Below, in pieces: positions 8,893-17,545 of a DNA stretch of 64,000 nucleotides. The number at the start of each line of letters is the position of its first letter. Within the stretch, counting starts at the first letter, position 1. Both the position numbers and the translations under genes were made by a program. Source of the stretch: VRUE01 sp035318745 (GTDB lineage: Bacteria > Actinomycetota > Thermoleophilia > Solirubrobacterales > 70-9); contig DATHEA010000030.1 in the NCBI GenBank assembly GCA_035318745.1, positions 1-64,000 on the forward strand. The letters are read 5' to 3'. The notes beneath the pieces were generated by a model that was not told where the DNA came from, did no database searches, and saw only the letters and a program-made list of their open reading frames with translations.

Positions 8893-8967
8893 GGGCGCGT
8901 AGCTCAGTGGGAGAGCGCTCGCCTCACACGCGAGAGGTCGCTGGTTCGAACCCAGCCGCGCCCACCA
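8893..8967 (+). tRNA. tRNA-Val (CAC)
   Basis: Acceptor GGGCGCG (8893-8899) pairs with CGCGCCC (8957-8963). The anticodon stem CTCGC/GCGAG encloses the loop CTCACAC, giving anticodon CAC. The T-arm contains GGTTCGAACCC. The discriminator A is followed by a genome-encoded CCA (8965-8967), unlike the other two tRNAs in this window. Confidence 0.97.
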
Positions 8968-9070
8968 CGTCTCTCTTGACAATGGCTGATGTCCCGCCTC
9001 GACCTGCGCGTAGGGGTGGGGCCGACGCGAATGGCCCGGCCACCATTCACCGTCGAGGCCGTAGCGAGCA

Positions 9071-9659
9071 CTAATCCCGCAGCTCGACTACAAGCGGGAT
9101 CCCGGTGTCGAACCAGTAACGGTGGAGCTCCTCGATCTTCGCGCGGGTCGGGAGTCCGCGTAGATGGACGTCGCACTCGCCGTAGTCGAACAGATTGACT
9201 GTTTCGCAGATCGCCTCCCTTGCCTGTTCCACCTCTGCCAGGTCTTTCAGCTCCCGGGCGACGCCTTCGAACGTCCCACCGCGGATCCGCAGGCGAACGT
9301 TCGGGTTCGCCCGGATGTTCCAAACCCAAGCTGCGGCGGCGGTTGGGCGGCTTATCGCCAGCTCGGGGGGGGCGGAGCTGGACAATGTAGGCCTTGTTCC
9401 CTCTTCGGGTAATGCGGACGCACTTGCGCCGCGTCTTCCCGGTCTTGCGCCCGGTCGTCGTGATCACTCCGAAGCCGGACGGCGGCCGCGTCATGAAGAA
9501 CGGGAGCATCAAGGCACTTAGAACTCGACCGCCCCTGGCGGAGCGGATGAGGCGGGTGTGCTTTGACGCGTGCTTGGCGGCGGCGTCTCGTACTTCTGCG
9601 GCATCGGCTCGGTCGGCCGCATCCGACCGTATAGCGTGGGCGCTCGTCGTTTCGGCCAT
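9071..9659 (-). pseudogene. Deazaflavin-dependent nitroreductase family gene with a frameshift
   Basis: Two minus-strand frames carry the two halves of one F420/deazaflavin-dependent oxidoreductase of the DDN type. The upstream part (start ATG 9659) ends with GVITTTGRKTGKTRRKCVRI and NKAYIVQL. The downstream part continues with AAAAWVWNIRANPNVRLRIR and ends at 9071. The switch falls exactly at a run of eight G on the plus strand (9365-9372). Removing one base joins the two as VQLRPPELAISRPT without loss. Either a recent inactivation or a homopolymer sequencing error; the otherwise intact codons favour the latter or a very recent event. Confidence 0.8.
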
Positions 9660-9682
9660 CTCAACTCGTCCGTCGTGAAGCC

Positions 9683-10060
9683 TCAGGGCTGCTGGAGCAC
9701 CGAGAGGATGTTGCCCGCCGGGTCCTTGAACCAGGCGATCATCGGGCCGGGACCGCGGGCTACGCCCTTCTCGTCCTGGTCGAAGCCGTCGTAGCGCTCG
9801 AAGCTGACGCCGCGTGAAGAGAGATCCTCCACCGCGGCGTCGACATCGTCGACCTCGAAGTTGAGGATCGTGTAGGTGGCGGGCTCGAAGTCCGGTTTGC
9901 GGTAGACGAAGACGTCGCCACCGGTGAGTTTCAGAGCCATGACCCCGTTCTCCTCGTCCAGCACGGCGACGTTCAGGCCGAGGGTCTCGCCGTAGAAGCG
10001 CTTCGCCTCGTCCGTGTCGGGAACCGCGAATCCGCTGGTTGCTTTTGCCTCGGCAAGCAT
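9683..10060 (-). CDS. VOC (glyoxalase/dioxygenase superfamily) protein
   Basis: 125 aa from ATG 10060. One vicinal-oxygen-chelate module pair: ATSGFAVPDTDEAKRFYGET at the start, then TYTILNFEVDDVDAAVEDL and a C-terminal GPGPMIAWFKDPAGNILSVL. This is the single-domain glyoxalase-like family. The reaction cannot be predicted, and members include enzymes and binding proteins for antibiotics. Upstream in-frame sequence to 10153 is non-conserved, so the shorter start was chosen. Confidence 0.85.
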   Translation of the reverse strand: MLAEAKATSGFAVPDTDEAKRFYGETLGLNVAVLDEENGVMALKLTGGDVFVYRKPDFEPATYTILNFEVDDVDAAVEDLSSRGVSFERYDGFDQDEKGVARGPGPMIAWFKDPAGNILSVLQQP

Positions 10061-10092
10061 GGCGCTCCTTTTCGTCGCTGGTCTTTTCGACT

Positions 10093-10440
10093 CTACCCCG
10101 AGAGCTCCGGAATGAATCGATCCACATGCTCGGCGATCGTGCGGCGCACCCATTCCTGGGTCGCGGTGTCGGCCATCCGGTAGCGGCCGAGCAGCATCTT
10201 CTGGTCGTCGAGCGGCAGGCCGGCGATATCCCAGCGCACCGCGAGGCGCTCGAAGAGCAGCTCCGAGCGGCGGTGCCAGGCATCCTCCTGCGTCGTCGCC
10301 GCAGTCGCCGGGCCAGCGCCGAGCTTGGCGATCGTGCCCGCGCTGAGCGACTGCCGCAGGGTGAGGACATTGCCCTCGGCATCGCTGTAGTCGACCGTCG
10401 GAGCCTTTTGCCGGGACCGTCGCTGCCTTCGCTTCGCCAT
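10093..10440 (-). CDS. Small conserved hypothetical protein
   Basis: 115 aa from ATG 10440. A very basic N-terminus (MAKRRQRRSRQKAP) is followed by an acidic/amphipathic helical part with many Ala, Arg and Gln and the segment WDIAGLPLDDQKMLLGRYRM. No family recognised. The gene lies between the VOC and ArfB genes on the same strand with 16-32 nt gaps. The basic tail could bind RNA or DNA, which would fit the neighbouring ribosome-rescue gene, but that is inference. Confidence 0.6.
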   Translation of the reverse strand: MAKRRQRRSRQKAPTVDYSDAEGNVLTLRQSLSAGTIAKLGAGPATAATTQEDAWHRRSELLFERLAVRWDIAGLPLDDQKMLLGRYRMADTATQEWVRRTIAEHVDRFIPELSG

Positions 10441-10456
10441 TTCCTCAGTCTGCCAA

Positions 10457-10870
10457 TCAGTCTTCCGCCGCGGGACGGCGACGTGCGCGCTTGCGCTCCC
10501 CGACCAGACGCTTGCGCTCGAGCCGGCGCCGGCGAGCCGCTCGGCTCGGCTTGGTCGGACGGCGACTGCGTGGCACGACGAGGCCCACCGCGATCTTCTC
10601 CGCCAGCCGTTGCAGCGCCAGCTCACGGTTGCGTGCCTGGCCACGCGACTCCTGGGCGACGGCGGTGACGACGGGACCGGTGCGCCCGATGAGACGAGCT
10701 CGCTGCGCGTCGTCGAGCGCACTCGAAGCCCGCACGTCGAAGACGGCTTCCACCCGCGAGGCGGTGACGTTGGCGTGCTGCCCGCCCGGGCCCGAGGAGC
10801 GGCTGGCGCGCAGCTCGATCTCCCCCAAGGGGATCGAGAGGCGCTCGTCGATCTTCAGCTCATCGGCCAC
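10457..10870 (-). CDS. arfB: Alternative ribosome-rescue factor ArfB (YaeJ-type peptidyl-tRNA hydrolase)
   Basis: 137 aa from a GTG at 10870. The class I release-factor catalytic loop is present as SRSSGPGGQHANVTASRVEA, with the GGQ that triggers hydrolysis of peptidyl-tRNA. There is no codon-recognition domain. The C-terminal tail is rich in Arg/Lys (RRPTKPSRAARRRRLERKR), as in ArfB, where it probes the empty mRNA channel of stalled ribosomes. Length fits the family (about 140 aa). Confidence 0.93.
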   Translation of the reverse strand: MADELKIDERLSIPLGEIELRASRSSGPGGQHANVTASRVEAVFDVRASSALDDAQRARLIGRTGPVVTAVAQESRGQARNRELALQRLAEKIAVGLVVPRSRRPTKPSRAARRRRLERKRLVGERKRARRRPAAED

Positions 10871-10897
10871 CCCGCAACGGTAGCGACGGCGGTTGCC

Positions 10898-11176
10898 TCA
10901 GGCCAGCGCGTCGATCTTTGCTGCCAGCTCGAAATCGGCCGCGGTGATACCACCTTCTGAGTGGGTGGAGAGCGAGACGGTGACGGCGTCCCAGGAGATC
11001 TCCAGATCGGGGTGGTGGCTCATCGCCTCGGCCGGCTCGACCAGGCTCTGGACGAAGTTGACCGAGCCGACGAAGTCGCCTCGGCTGAAGCTCTTGCGTA
11101 TGGCCGAGCCGCTGCGCTCCCAGCCGGGATGCTCAGCCAGCCTCGCGTCTACCTCCGAATCGGCCAGTGGCGCCAT
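10898..11176 (-). CDS. phhB: Pterin-4a-carbinolamine dehydratase
   Basis: 92 aa from ATG 11176. The signature is seen as MSHHPDLEISWDAVTVSLST followed by HSEGGITAADFELA. The three histidines of this dehydratase site (HH...H) are kept. The enzyme recycles the 4a-hydroxypterin formed by aromatic amino acid hydroxylases; in bacteria lacking those it may act in molybdopterin metabolism or as a coactivator-like protein. No hydroxylase gene is visible here. It diverges from the GST gene. Confidence 0.92.
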   Translation of the reverse strand: MAPLADSEVDARLAEHPGWERSGSAIRKSFSRGDFVGSVNFVQSLVEPAEAMSHHPDLEISWDAVTVSLSTHSEGGITAADFELAAKIDALA

Positions 11177-11212
11177 CGACTCTATGCTGGCACAAAGTGG
11201 AATGCTCAACCT

Positions 11213-12001
11213 ATGAGTGACGCTCTTCCCACCCTCTGGCAGATCGACGTCTCGCACTACAGCGAGAAGGCGCGTTGGGCGCTGGCCTGGAAGGAAGTCG
11301 AGCATCGCCGCCACTCACCGGCGCCAGGGGCACACATGGCCGTCGCCCTCTGGCTTACCCGCGGCGCCCACTACACCTTCCCCGTGCTCAGCCTCGACGG
11401 GCAGCGGATCGGCGACTCGACCGCGATCGTCGCCGCTCTGGAGGAGCGCTACCCCGCGCCGCCGCTCTACCCGGCGGACATCGCCGAGCGCCGCCGCGCA
11501 CTAGAGCTGGAGGAGTTCTTCGACGAGGAGCTCGGGCCCTATGTCCGGCAGCTCGCCTGGTACGAGTTCGGCAACGACCGGGAGAGCTTCGCCGAGCTGA
11601 TGAAACAGACCGCTCCCAAGCCGATTGCCGGGTTCAGCCGCCCCGCCGCCGCCTACGCCCGTGCCTATACCTCCCTGCGCTTCCGCGCCGGCGACGCCGA
11701 GGAGGCTGGGCGGGGGCGCGCCAAGGTCCTCGCCGGACTCGATCGGCTCGAGGCCGAGCTCGGCGATGACGAGTACCTGGTCGGCGAGAGCTTCAGCGTC
11801 GCCGACCTCACCGCGGCCTCGCTCTTCTACCCGCTGGCCCTTCCCGACGAGGGCCCGCTCAATGCCGACTCCCCCTCGGCCAAGGGCTTCGACGCATTTC
11901 GCCGGCCGCTCGAGGAGCGGCGCGGGGTCAGATGGGTGAAGGAGATGTTCCGTCTCCACCGCAAGCCGGCCAAAGTGCCCGCGGCGGTGGCCTCGAGCTA
12001 G
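11213..12001 (+). CDS. Glutathione S-transferase family protein
   Basis: 262 aa. ATG at 11213 was chosen because the thioredoxin-like fold begins directly after it (LWQIDVSHYSEKARWALAWK). A cis-Pro region FPVLSLDGQRIGDSTAIVAA and a helical C-terminal domain with LVGESFSVADLTAASLF (the GST N-capping motif) follow. The catalytic Ser/Tyr position is SHYSEKARW. Actinobacteria generally use mycothiol, so the thiol substrate is uncertain. Length is slightly above the usual 200-230 aa. Confidence 0.85.
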   Translation: MSDALPTLWQIDVSHYSEKARWALAWKEVEHRRHSPAPGAHMAVALWLTRGAHYTFPVLSLDGQRIGDSTAIVAALEERYPAPPLYPADIAERRRALELEEFFDEELGPYVRQLAWYEFGNDRESFAELMKQTAPKPIAGFSRPAAAYARAYTSLRFRAGDAEEAGRGRAKVLAGLDRLEAELGDDEYLVGESFSVADLTAASLFYPLALPDEGPLNADSPSAKGFDAFRRPLEERRGVRWVKEMFRLHRKPAKVPAAVASS

Positions 12002-12023
12002 GCGCTCGCAGCGCCAGGAATGC

Positions 12024-12821
12024 TCAGCCGCCGATCGGGGCCCGCGGGCTGGGTCCCCAGAAGACAACCGTCCCCAGCATCCCGATGATGTGGACGAGGA
12101 TGATGTTGACGACCATCGACTGCGCGGTGGCGGTACCGACGCCGACCGGTCCCCCCGACGCGGTGTAGCCGTAATAACAGCCGACCACGACGATCGCGGT
12201 GGCCATCACCATTCCCTTGGTCAGGCTGAAAAACACGTCTAAGGGGTCCTGGAACATCCAGAAGATCAGCAGGTAGCCGCCCGAGGAGACGTCACCGATC
12301 TGATCAACCACGGCTATGTAGCTGGCGAAATACATGATCCCGATCGCGACCAGGTAGATGAACGGCAGGGCGATCCAGGCGCCGAGCAGACGGGTCGCGG
12401 CGAGGAAGGTCACCGGCTGGATGCCCATCACCTCGAGCGCGTCGATCTCGTCGGAGATCCGCATCGCGCCGATCTCGGCGACGATCCCGGTGCCGACCTT
12501 GGCCGCGAGGATGTAGCCGAAGGCGTACGGCAGCGCCTCGCGCAGGTCGCAGTAGGCCGAGAAGAGCCCGGCGTAGGAAGGCGCACCGACGGAGCGGTTG
12601 AAATAGGCGCCGAGCACACCGCACTGAAGTCCGAGGATGAAGACGAAGGCCCAGATGACCAGCGCCGAGCCGAGGATCAGGATCCCGCCCTGGCGCAGGC
12701 TCTCGCCGAAGTACCGCCCGACGCGCCCCGAGTAGACCAGTCCCGCGACACGCGAGCCAAAGCGCGCAACCTCGCCGAAGGAGTCGAGCCAGTTGCGGGG
12801 GACGTCGAGCCAACCGATCAT
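12024..12821 (-). CDS. MlaE/YrbE family lipid ABC permease (second of pair)
   Basis: 265 aa with five to six membrane helices. The family core is present: AKVGTGIVAEIGAMRISDEI followed by DALEVMGIQP, and SGGPVGVGTATAQSMV near the C-terminus. In Actinobacteria such YrbEA/YrbEB pairs form the permease of Mce lipid importers with an Mkl-type ATPase. Here it is the last gene of the unit: the next gene is on the other strand, so no mce genes follow. Start ATG 12821, 13 nt after its partner. Confidence 0.92.
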   Translation of the reverse strand: MIGWLDVPRNWLDSFGEVARFGSRVAGLVYSGRVGRYFGESLRQGGILILGSALVIWAFVFILGLQCGVLGAYFNRSVGAPSYAGLFSAYCDLREALPYAFGYILAAKVGTGIVAEIGAMRISDEIDALEVMGIQPVTFLAATRLLGAWIALPFIYLVAIGIMYFASYIAVVDQIGDVSSGGYLLIFWMFQDPLDVFFSLTKGMVMATAIVVVGCYYGYTASGGPVGVGTATAQSMVVNIILVHIIGMLGTVVFWGPSPRAPIGG

Positions 12822-12834
12822 CGCCGTGCGCCCC

Positions 12835-13641
12835 TCACCGGATCGACTGTAGTTCGGGGTTGGTGGCGAGCAACACAGCGGTGAAGACGTAGAGGAAGAA
12901 GAAGACCCCCATGAAGGCGATCACGACTGCCTGGTTGACCGCACGGCCGACCCCCGCCGCGCCGCCGGTCGCGGTCATTCCCTTGTAGCAGCAGACGACC
13001 GCGATGATCCCCCCGAACAGCGAGCACATCAGCACCGAGCCCCAGAGGTCGGTGACCAGCGCGTTGGTGAAGAGCGTCGCAAAGAACCCGCCCAACGGCT
13101 GGCCGTAGATCAGCTCGGCGGCGATTCCAGCGGTGAGACCGAAGACGATCGCGAAGATGTCGAGTAGCCCGGTGATCACCATCAACGCCAGGAAGCGCGG
13201 CACGACCAGGTTCTTGATCGGGTCGACGCCGAGCACCTGCAGGGCGTCGAGCTCCTCGCGGATCTTACGGGCGCCGAGGTCGGCGGTGATCGCGGTACCG
13301 GCGACGCCACCGACGACGATCGCGGTGACGATCGGGCCGATCTGGCGCACCGCGATCACGACGAAGAAGCCCCCCAAGCGGTCGAGGGCGCCGAACAGAT
13401 GCAGGATGCCGGCAGCCTGCAGGCCCGGCGCGCCCAGGCAGAGGGCGAAGGTCGAGATCGTCATCGGGAACCAGGAGAGCTTGAGCACGAAGAGGAACTG
13501 GCCGACCAGCTCCTCGCCGTAGGGATACGGCGGCCTGATCGCGGAGACGATCGTCCGCGCAGTCAGGATCATCATCTCCCCGACCTGCTCGAAGAAGGAC
13601 TTGGCAGGGAGAAGGGCCCGCGTCACAGCTTGTGCCGCCAC
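12835..13641 (-). CDS. MlaE/YrbE family lipid ABC permease (first of pair)
   Basis: 268 aa. Conserved MlaE core TAITADLGARKIREELDALQ and VLGVDPIKNLVVPRFLAL, then GATGGAAGVGRAVN-like C-terminal glycine-rich motif. It shares modest similarity with the downstream gene, as expected for an A/B pair, and overlaps the GntR gene by 19 nt, suggesting one transcript. The ATPase partner would have to come from elsewhere in the genome. Confidence 0.92.
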   Translation of the reverse strand: MAAQAVTRALLPAKSFFEQVGEMMILTARTIVSAIRPPYPYGEELVGQFLFVLKLSWFPMTISTFALCLGAPGLQAAGILHLFGALDRLGGFFVVIAVRQIGPIVTAIVVGGVAGTAITADLGARKIREELDALQVLGVDPIKNLVVPRFLALMVITGLLDIFAIVFGLTAGIAAELIYGQPLGGFFATLFTNALVTDLWGSVLMCSLFGGIIAVVCCYKGMTATGGAAGVGRAVNQAVVIAFMGVFFFLYVFTAVLLATNPELQSIR

Positions 13642-14354
13642 CAGCTCGTCGCTCGCTCGAGCGGACTCGCGTCCCGTGCTCTTTCACGCCCCGCCTGCCG
13701 TGCCCGTTGCTCGGCGGCCCGCTGCGCTTCGGAGAGCTGCGCGATCAGGGTGTCGCGGGTCTGCTCCAACTCCTCCACCCGGGCGACGTGAGCGCTGGCG
13801 CGGCGCGGCGCCGTCGGCAGGTCGCGTGGCAGGTCGCGCGGGTAGGTGGCCAGCTCGGCCTCGAGCCGGGCGATCTGACGGCGCAGCTCGTGCCGCACCT
13901 CGATCGCCTCTCCCTCCTCGGCCAAGTCGGGAAGCTCGCTCGACAGCGCGGCCGGGGCGTCGTCCAATCCCCCCGGCATGTTGGCGCAGGCCGAAGCGAC
14001 GATCGCCAGCTGGCGCGGGCTGAGACCGGCGTCGTGGGCACGGCGCAGCGCGTCGGTCGCGATCTCCTCCAGCTGCGCAGCCGGCTCGATACCATCGGCG
14101 ACGAACGTGCCCTGGCCTTGGTGGCTGACTACAAGCCCCTCCTGCTCGAGTCCGGCGTAGACGGCCCGCACGGTGTTCACGTTGACCCCGGCCCAGGTGG
14201 AAAGGCGCCGGAAGCTGGGCAGCCGCTCGCCGGAGGCGAGGCGACCGGTGGCGATCAGCGCCCGCAGTCGCCAGGTCAGCTGAAGGCCCACGGGAAGCTC
14301 GTCATTCGGATCGATCGAAAAAGGGGTTGGGTCGCCCGCCGTCTGCTGTGCCAT
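13623..14354 (-). CDS. GntR family transcriptional regulator, YtrA-like
   Basis: 243 aa from ATG 14354. The N-terminal winged helix reads LPVGLQLTWRLRALIATGRL then LPSFRRLSTWAGVNVNTVRA and VSHQGQGTFVADG, a standard GntR DNA-binding domain. Instead of a large ligand domain there is a helical, coiled-coil-like C-terminal half rich in Glu, Arg and Ala. YtrA-type members usually control adjacent ABC transporter genes, which fits the two YrbE permeases it overlaps. Confidence 0.85.
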   Translation of the reverse strand: MAQQTAGDPTPFSIDPNDELPVGLQLTWRLRALIATGRLASGERLPSFRRLSTWAGVNVNTVRAVYAGLEQEGLVVSHQGQGTFVADGIEPAAQLEEIATDALRRAHDAGLSPRQLAIVASACANMPGGLDDAPAALSSELPDLAEEGEAIEVRHELRRQIARLEAELATYPRDLPRDLPTAPRRASAHVARVEELEQTRDTLIAQLSEAQRAAEQRARQAGRERARDASPLERATSWWRHKL

Positions 14355-14389
14355 TAGGAGAGCACAATAGTTCAAAGATAGTGTGCCAG

Positions 14390-14839
14390 TCAACTAGTAC
14401 AGCTTGCCCGCACCGGAAGGCGACTGCGTCCGCCACCCTGCTTCGCCGCTTGCTCGAGTCGCCGCGGCGCGATCATGCTGCAGATGCCGGCGGTCCAGTG
14501 GCCGCGCGGATCGCGGCTGAGGAAGAGCCCGATCGGGCGGGCCTGGCGTCGTGGCAGCCCGCAGGCAGCGGTGCGGCGGGCACTGCGCACCGAAACCATC
14601 TCGCCGCGTCCGAGCATCCTGGCGCCGCGATAGACACGCCGTACCCGGTAGCGGTAGTCGGTACGCATGTTGCCGCGCGGAACCACCTCGACCAGACGGG
14701 CGACGATCGCCGCGTCGGAACGACGCAGTGCCTCGACCGGAACCTGGGGCGCGCACGAGCAGGCCTGGGCGCCCGTGGCGAAGACCGGGGCGCCCAGGAC
14801 GACGACGACCGCCGCAACTGAAAGTCGCCTCCCTCGCAC
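14390..14839 (-). CDS. Secreted TIMP/NTR-like domain protein
   Basis: 149 aa from GTG 14839. A signal peptide ends at TGAQA, so the mature chain would begin CSCAPQVPVEALRRSDAAIV. An N-terminal Cys-X-Cys followed by a SDAAIVARLVEV strand is the layout of tissue inhibitors of metalloproteinases and of bacterial NTR-fold proteins. Two more cysteines (AACGLP and GICSMI) could make disulfides. Function in bacteria is unknown. Assignment rests on motif layout only. Confidence 0.65.
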   Translation of the reverse strand: MRGRRLSVAAVVVVLGAPVFATGAQACSCAPQVPVEALRRSDAAIVARLVEVVPRGNMRTDYRYRVRRVYRGARMLGRGEMVSVRSARRTAACGLPRRQARPIGLFLSRDPRGHWTAGICSMIAPRRLEQAAKQGGGRSRLPVRASCTS

Positions 14840-14875
14840 CGCTCAAATGTAGAGAGAAACGCCGGATTTCACAAA

Positions 14876-15910
14876 TCACGGCGTCAAAACTATCTTCAGA
14901 GCCTCGCGATTGTCGTAGAGCTCGTAGGCCTCCGCCGCCTGGTCGAGCTTCATGTGATGAGTGACGAGCGGCGACGGGTCGAGCTTGCCGGCCTCGAGCA
15001 AGCCGAGTACGCGGTCGACGTGGGCGATCACGTTGGCCAGCCCAAGCCGCAACGTCAGGCCCTTGAGCCAGGCGAGGCCGAGCGGCACCTCGCCCTGGCC
15101 CGCGTAGGCACCGATACCCGAGACGGTGCCGGCGTCGCGCGCAAGGCTGACCGCCATTGCCAGCGGACCGGGGTCGCCGACCGCGTCGACGACCACGTCG
15201 ACCCCACGGCCCTCGGTAGCTCCGCGCACGGCCCGCTTCGGCTCGTCCTCGCCGAGGTGGAGAGGGACGGCGCCGAAGCGGTCGGCCATCGACAGCCGGT
15301 CATCGACCGAGTCGATCGCGAAGACCTTGGTTGCCCCCGCCGCCAAAGCCGCCTGCACCGCGCAGAGCCCGACCGGGCCGAGGCCGAGCACGGCGACGGT
15401 GTCGCCGGCCCGGGTGCCGGCGTGGGCGATTGCGTGGTAGCCGGTCCCCATCACGTCGCCGGCGAAGAGCGCCACCTCGTCGGACATCCCCTGCGGAACC
15501 CGCCGCAGGGTCAGGTTGGCGCGCGGGACCAGCAGCTGCTCTGCCTGGGCTCCCTGCAGGTTGCCCAGCTTCGAGCCGTGACCGAAGGTCTGACCGTGCT
15601 CGCAGCGATGGTAATCACTGCGCAGGCAGGCGGTGCAGGTGGCGCAAGCGGTGTGAAAGCAGCCGAGCACACGGTCGCCGTCGGCGACGCGCTCGACGTC
15701 GGGGCCGGCGGCGAGCACCGTGCCGACGAACTCGTGCCCGATCGTGAAGCCGGGCTCGACCGGAACGCGACCGTGGTAGATGTGGAGGTCCGAGCCGCAG
15801 ATACCGCTCGCCTCGACCCGCACCAGCGCGTCGTCGGCGGCAGCGATCTCAGGATCGGCCTTCTCCTCGATCCGAACCTCGCCAGGAGCCTGAAAGGTGG
15901 CGGCGCGCAT
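14876..15910 (-). CDS. Zinc-dependent medium-chain alcohol dehydrogenase
   Basis: 344 aa from ATG 15910. Catalytic zinc ligands are in EASGICGSDLHIYHG and TIGHEFVGTV (Cys, His, Glu). The structural zinc site is formed by the CATCTACLRSDYHRC cysteines. The Rossmann motif is VLGLGPVGLCAVQAA. This is the threonine dehydrogenase/formaldehyde dehydrogenase-like branch of the MDR superfamily. The alcohol substrate is unknown. The longer upstream open frame was not used because the domain starts directly at MRAATFQAPG. Confidence 0.92.
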   Translation of the reverse strand: MRAATFQAPGEVRIEEKADPEIAAADDALVRVEASGICGSDLHIYHGRVPVEPGFTIGHEFVGTVLAAGPDVERVADGDRVLGCFHTACATCTACLRSDYHRCEHGQTFGHGSKLGNLQGAQAEQLLVPRANLTLRRVPQGMSDEVALFAGDVMGTGYHAIAHAGTRAGDTVAVLGLGPVGLCAVQAALAAGATKVFAIDSVDDRLSMADRFGAVPLHLGEDEPKRAVRGATEGRGVDVVVDAVGDPGPLAMAVSLARDAGTVSGIGAYAGQGEVPLGLAWLKGLTLRLGLANVIAHVDRVLGLLEAGKLDPSPLVTHHMKLDQAAEAYELYDNREALKIVLTP

Positions 15911-15935
15911 GGGCCGCAACCGTATCCGACCGGGT

Positions 15936-17342
15936 CTAGCCGACGCTGACGCCGGCGACCTGGAAGCGACCCGAATCGACCCCGGGGTTCGCCGTCTCGG
16001 CGATCCGCGCTTCCAGCGACAGCTCACGCTCGAAGTCGGCCTCCTCGCCATGGCGGAAGGAGACATCCTGATCCTCGAGCAGCTCGATGAAGACCTCGAC
16101 GAAGCGGGCGTCGAGCTGCTTGCCGGAGACGCGGCGCAGCTCCTGGATCGCCTCGTAGCTGGAGGTCGGGGTGCGGTAGGAGTCGCGCGCAGTCATCACG
16201 TCATAGGTGTCGGCGACGGAGATGATCCGCGCCAGTTCGGGAATGTCGTCTCCCTCCAAGCCGCGTGGGTAGCCTTTGCCGTCGATCCGCTCGTGGTGGG
16301 CGAGGATGATGTCGGCGACCGGTCCATAGCCGTCCAGCGAGGAGACGACGCGGGCGCCCTGCTGCGGGTGGCGGCGGATCAGCATCCAGTCTTCGTCGGT
16401 CAGCGGCACGTTGGCCTTCAGGATCCGATCGGGAAGGATGAACTTGCCGATGTCGTGCAGCAGCGCGGCGATGTGGACCAGCTCCTCCTGCTGTTTGGAG
16501 AATCCGGCCCTATTTGCGATCGCCCGCGAGTAACGAGCGACGGCGGCGCTGTGGCGGGCCGTCATCTGGTCCCGCAGATCGAGCGTGCGCAGCAGCGCGC
16601 TCAACATCCCCACCTGGAAGCTGGCCAGCTGCTTGCCCCGCACCTCCAGCTCGCGAGCGCGCTCCTGTGACTTGATCAAGGCGCCAAGCAGGTACTGGAA
16701 GGTGATCAGGACGATGCCGAACATAGCGACCCCGGCAAGGCCGATCTGGACATATAGGAAGGCGACGCCGACCGCCATCAAGGCCGCCGCCAGCTCGGAG
16801 GGAAGCAGCGGAATCATCGCCGTGCGTACCTTCTCGACGAAGGAGCTGCGCTCCAGGTAGCAGGTGTAGGTGCCGATCATGAGGAAATTCATCGCTATCC
16901 CGAGGGCAAAGGCGCCGAAGACGAGGACGAAGAAAGCGGGATCGGTAGCGGTGATGCCGGCGCTGGATATGACTTCGTGGAACCCGACGCCGACGGCCAG
17001 CGGGATGGCCATGAAGGTCAGGGCGTTGACGAGCAGGTCGGGCAGGCCTTCGCGGAAGCGAAGCCATCCGACGAGGATCGCGAAGATGCCGATCAATGCC
17101 GCCGGCGTTCCACCGAGGAAGACGATGGCCAGGACGAGGGCCAGGAAGCTGCCGGAGATTTTCAGGCGAGATTCGGTCTCGATCGACATGATGTCGCTGA
17201 AAGCCGAGAAGCCGAGCAGGATCGCGAACAGCGCCCAGTTCCAATTGGCGTTTGGCGCCTGCCAGACAGCAGCAGCGACGACGATGACGACGGCAATCGC
17301 CATCAGCGCGGTGCTCAACCGTGTGGGCCGCTGGTTTTCCAT
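15936..17342 (-). CDS. Membrane-anchored HD-GYP domain protein (putative c-di-GMP phosphodiesterase)
   Basis: 468 aa from ATG 17342. The N-terminal 260 residues hold about eight membrane helices forming a sensor module. Then comes an HD-GYP domain with HIAALLHDIGKFILPDRIL, a metal-ligand HPQQGARVV, HHERIDGKGYPRGLEGDDIP and ADTYDVMTARDSYRTP. All the HD and GYP signature residues are intact, so hydrolysis of cyclic di-GMP at the membrane is likely. A long 5' leader with a hairpin lies upstream (see 17546-17578). Confidence 0.9.
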   Translation of the reverse strand: MENQRPTRLSTALMAIAVVIVVAAAVWQAPNANWNWALFAILLGFSAFSDIMSIETESRLKISGSFLALVLAIVFLGGTPAALIGIFAILVGWLRFREGLPDLLVNALTFMAIPLAVGVGFHEVISSAGITATDPAFFVLVFGAFALGIAMNFLMIGTYTCYLERSSFVEKVRTAMIPLLPSELAAALMAVGVAFLYVQIGLAGVAMFGIVLITFQYLLGALIKSQERARELEVRGKQLASFQVGMLSALLRTLDLRDQMTARHSAAVARYSRAIANRAGFSKQQEELVHIAALLHDIGKFILPDRILKANVPLTDEDWMLIRRHPQQGARVVSSLDGYGPVADIILAHHERIDGKGYPRGLEGDDIPELARIISVADTYDVMTARDSYRTPTSSYEAIQELRRVSGKQLDARFVEVFIELLEDQDVSFRHGEEADFERELSLEARIAETANPGVDSGRFQVAGVSVG

Positions 17343-17545
17343 GGATCGCGCCTGGGCCGGTCGCCTGCTCTGGCTCAGTCTCGGGGGATTTCGCGCGCAT
17401 GCGGCGATTCCTCCGACTGGGGATCCAGCTTGCAACGACCGCAACCTGCCCATCTCAAGTTAGACGCTCGCCATGCGTGCGGCAAGCGACATCGACCAAC
17501 TGGCCAAGACCTTGCAATTTCCGCAAAAAGGCGAATCATCCGGCC

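Noticed and set aside
8791..8982. Minus-strand ORF containing ARLGSNQRPLACEASALPLS
   Set aside because: It is the antisense translation of tRNA-Val, a well-known spurious ORF type.
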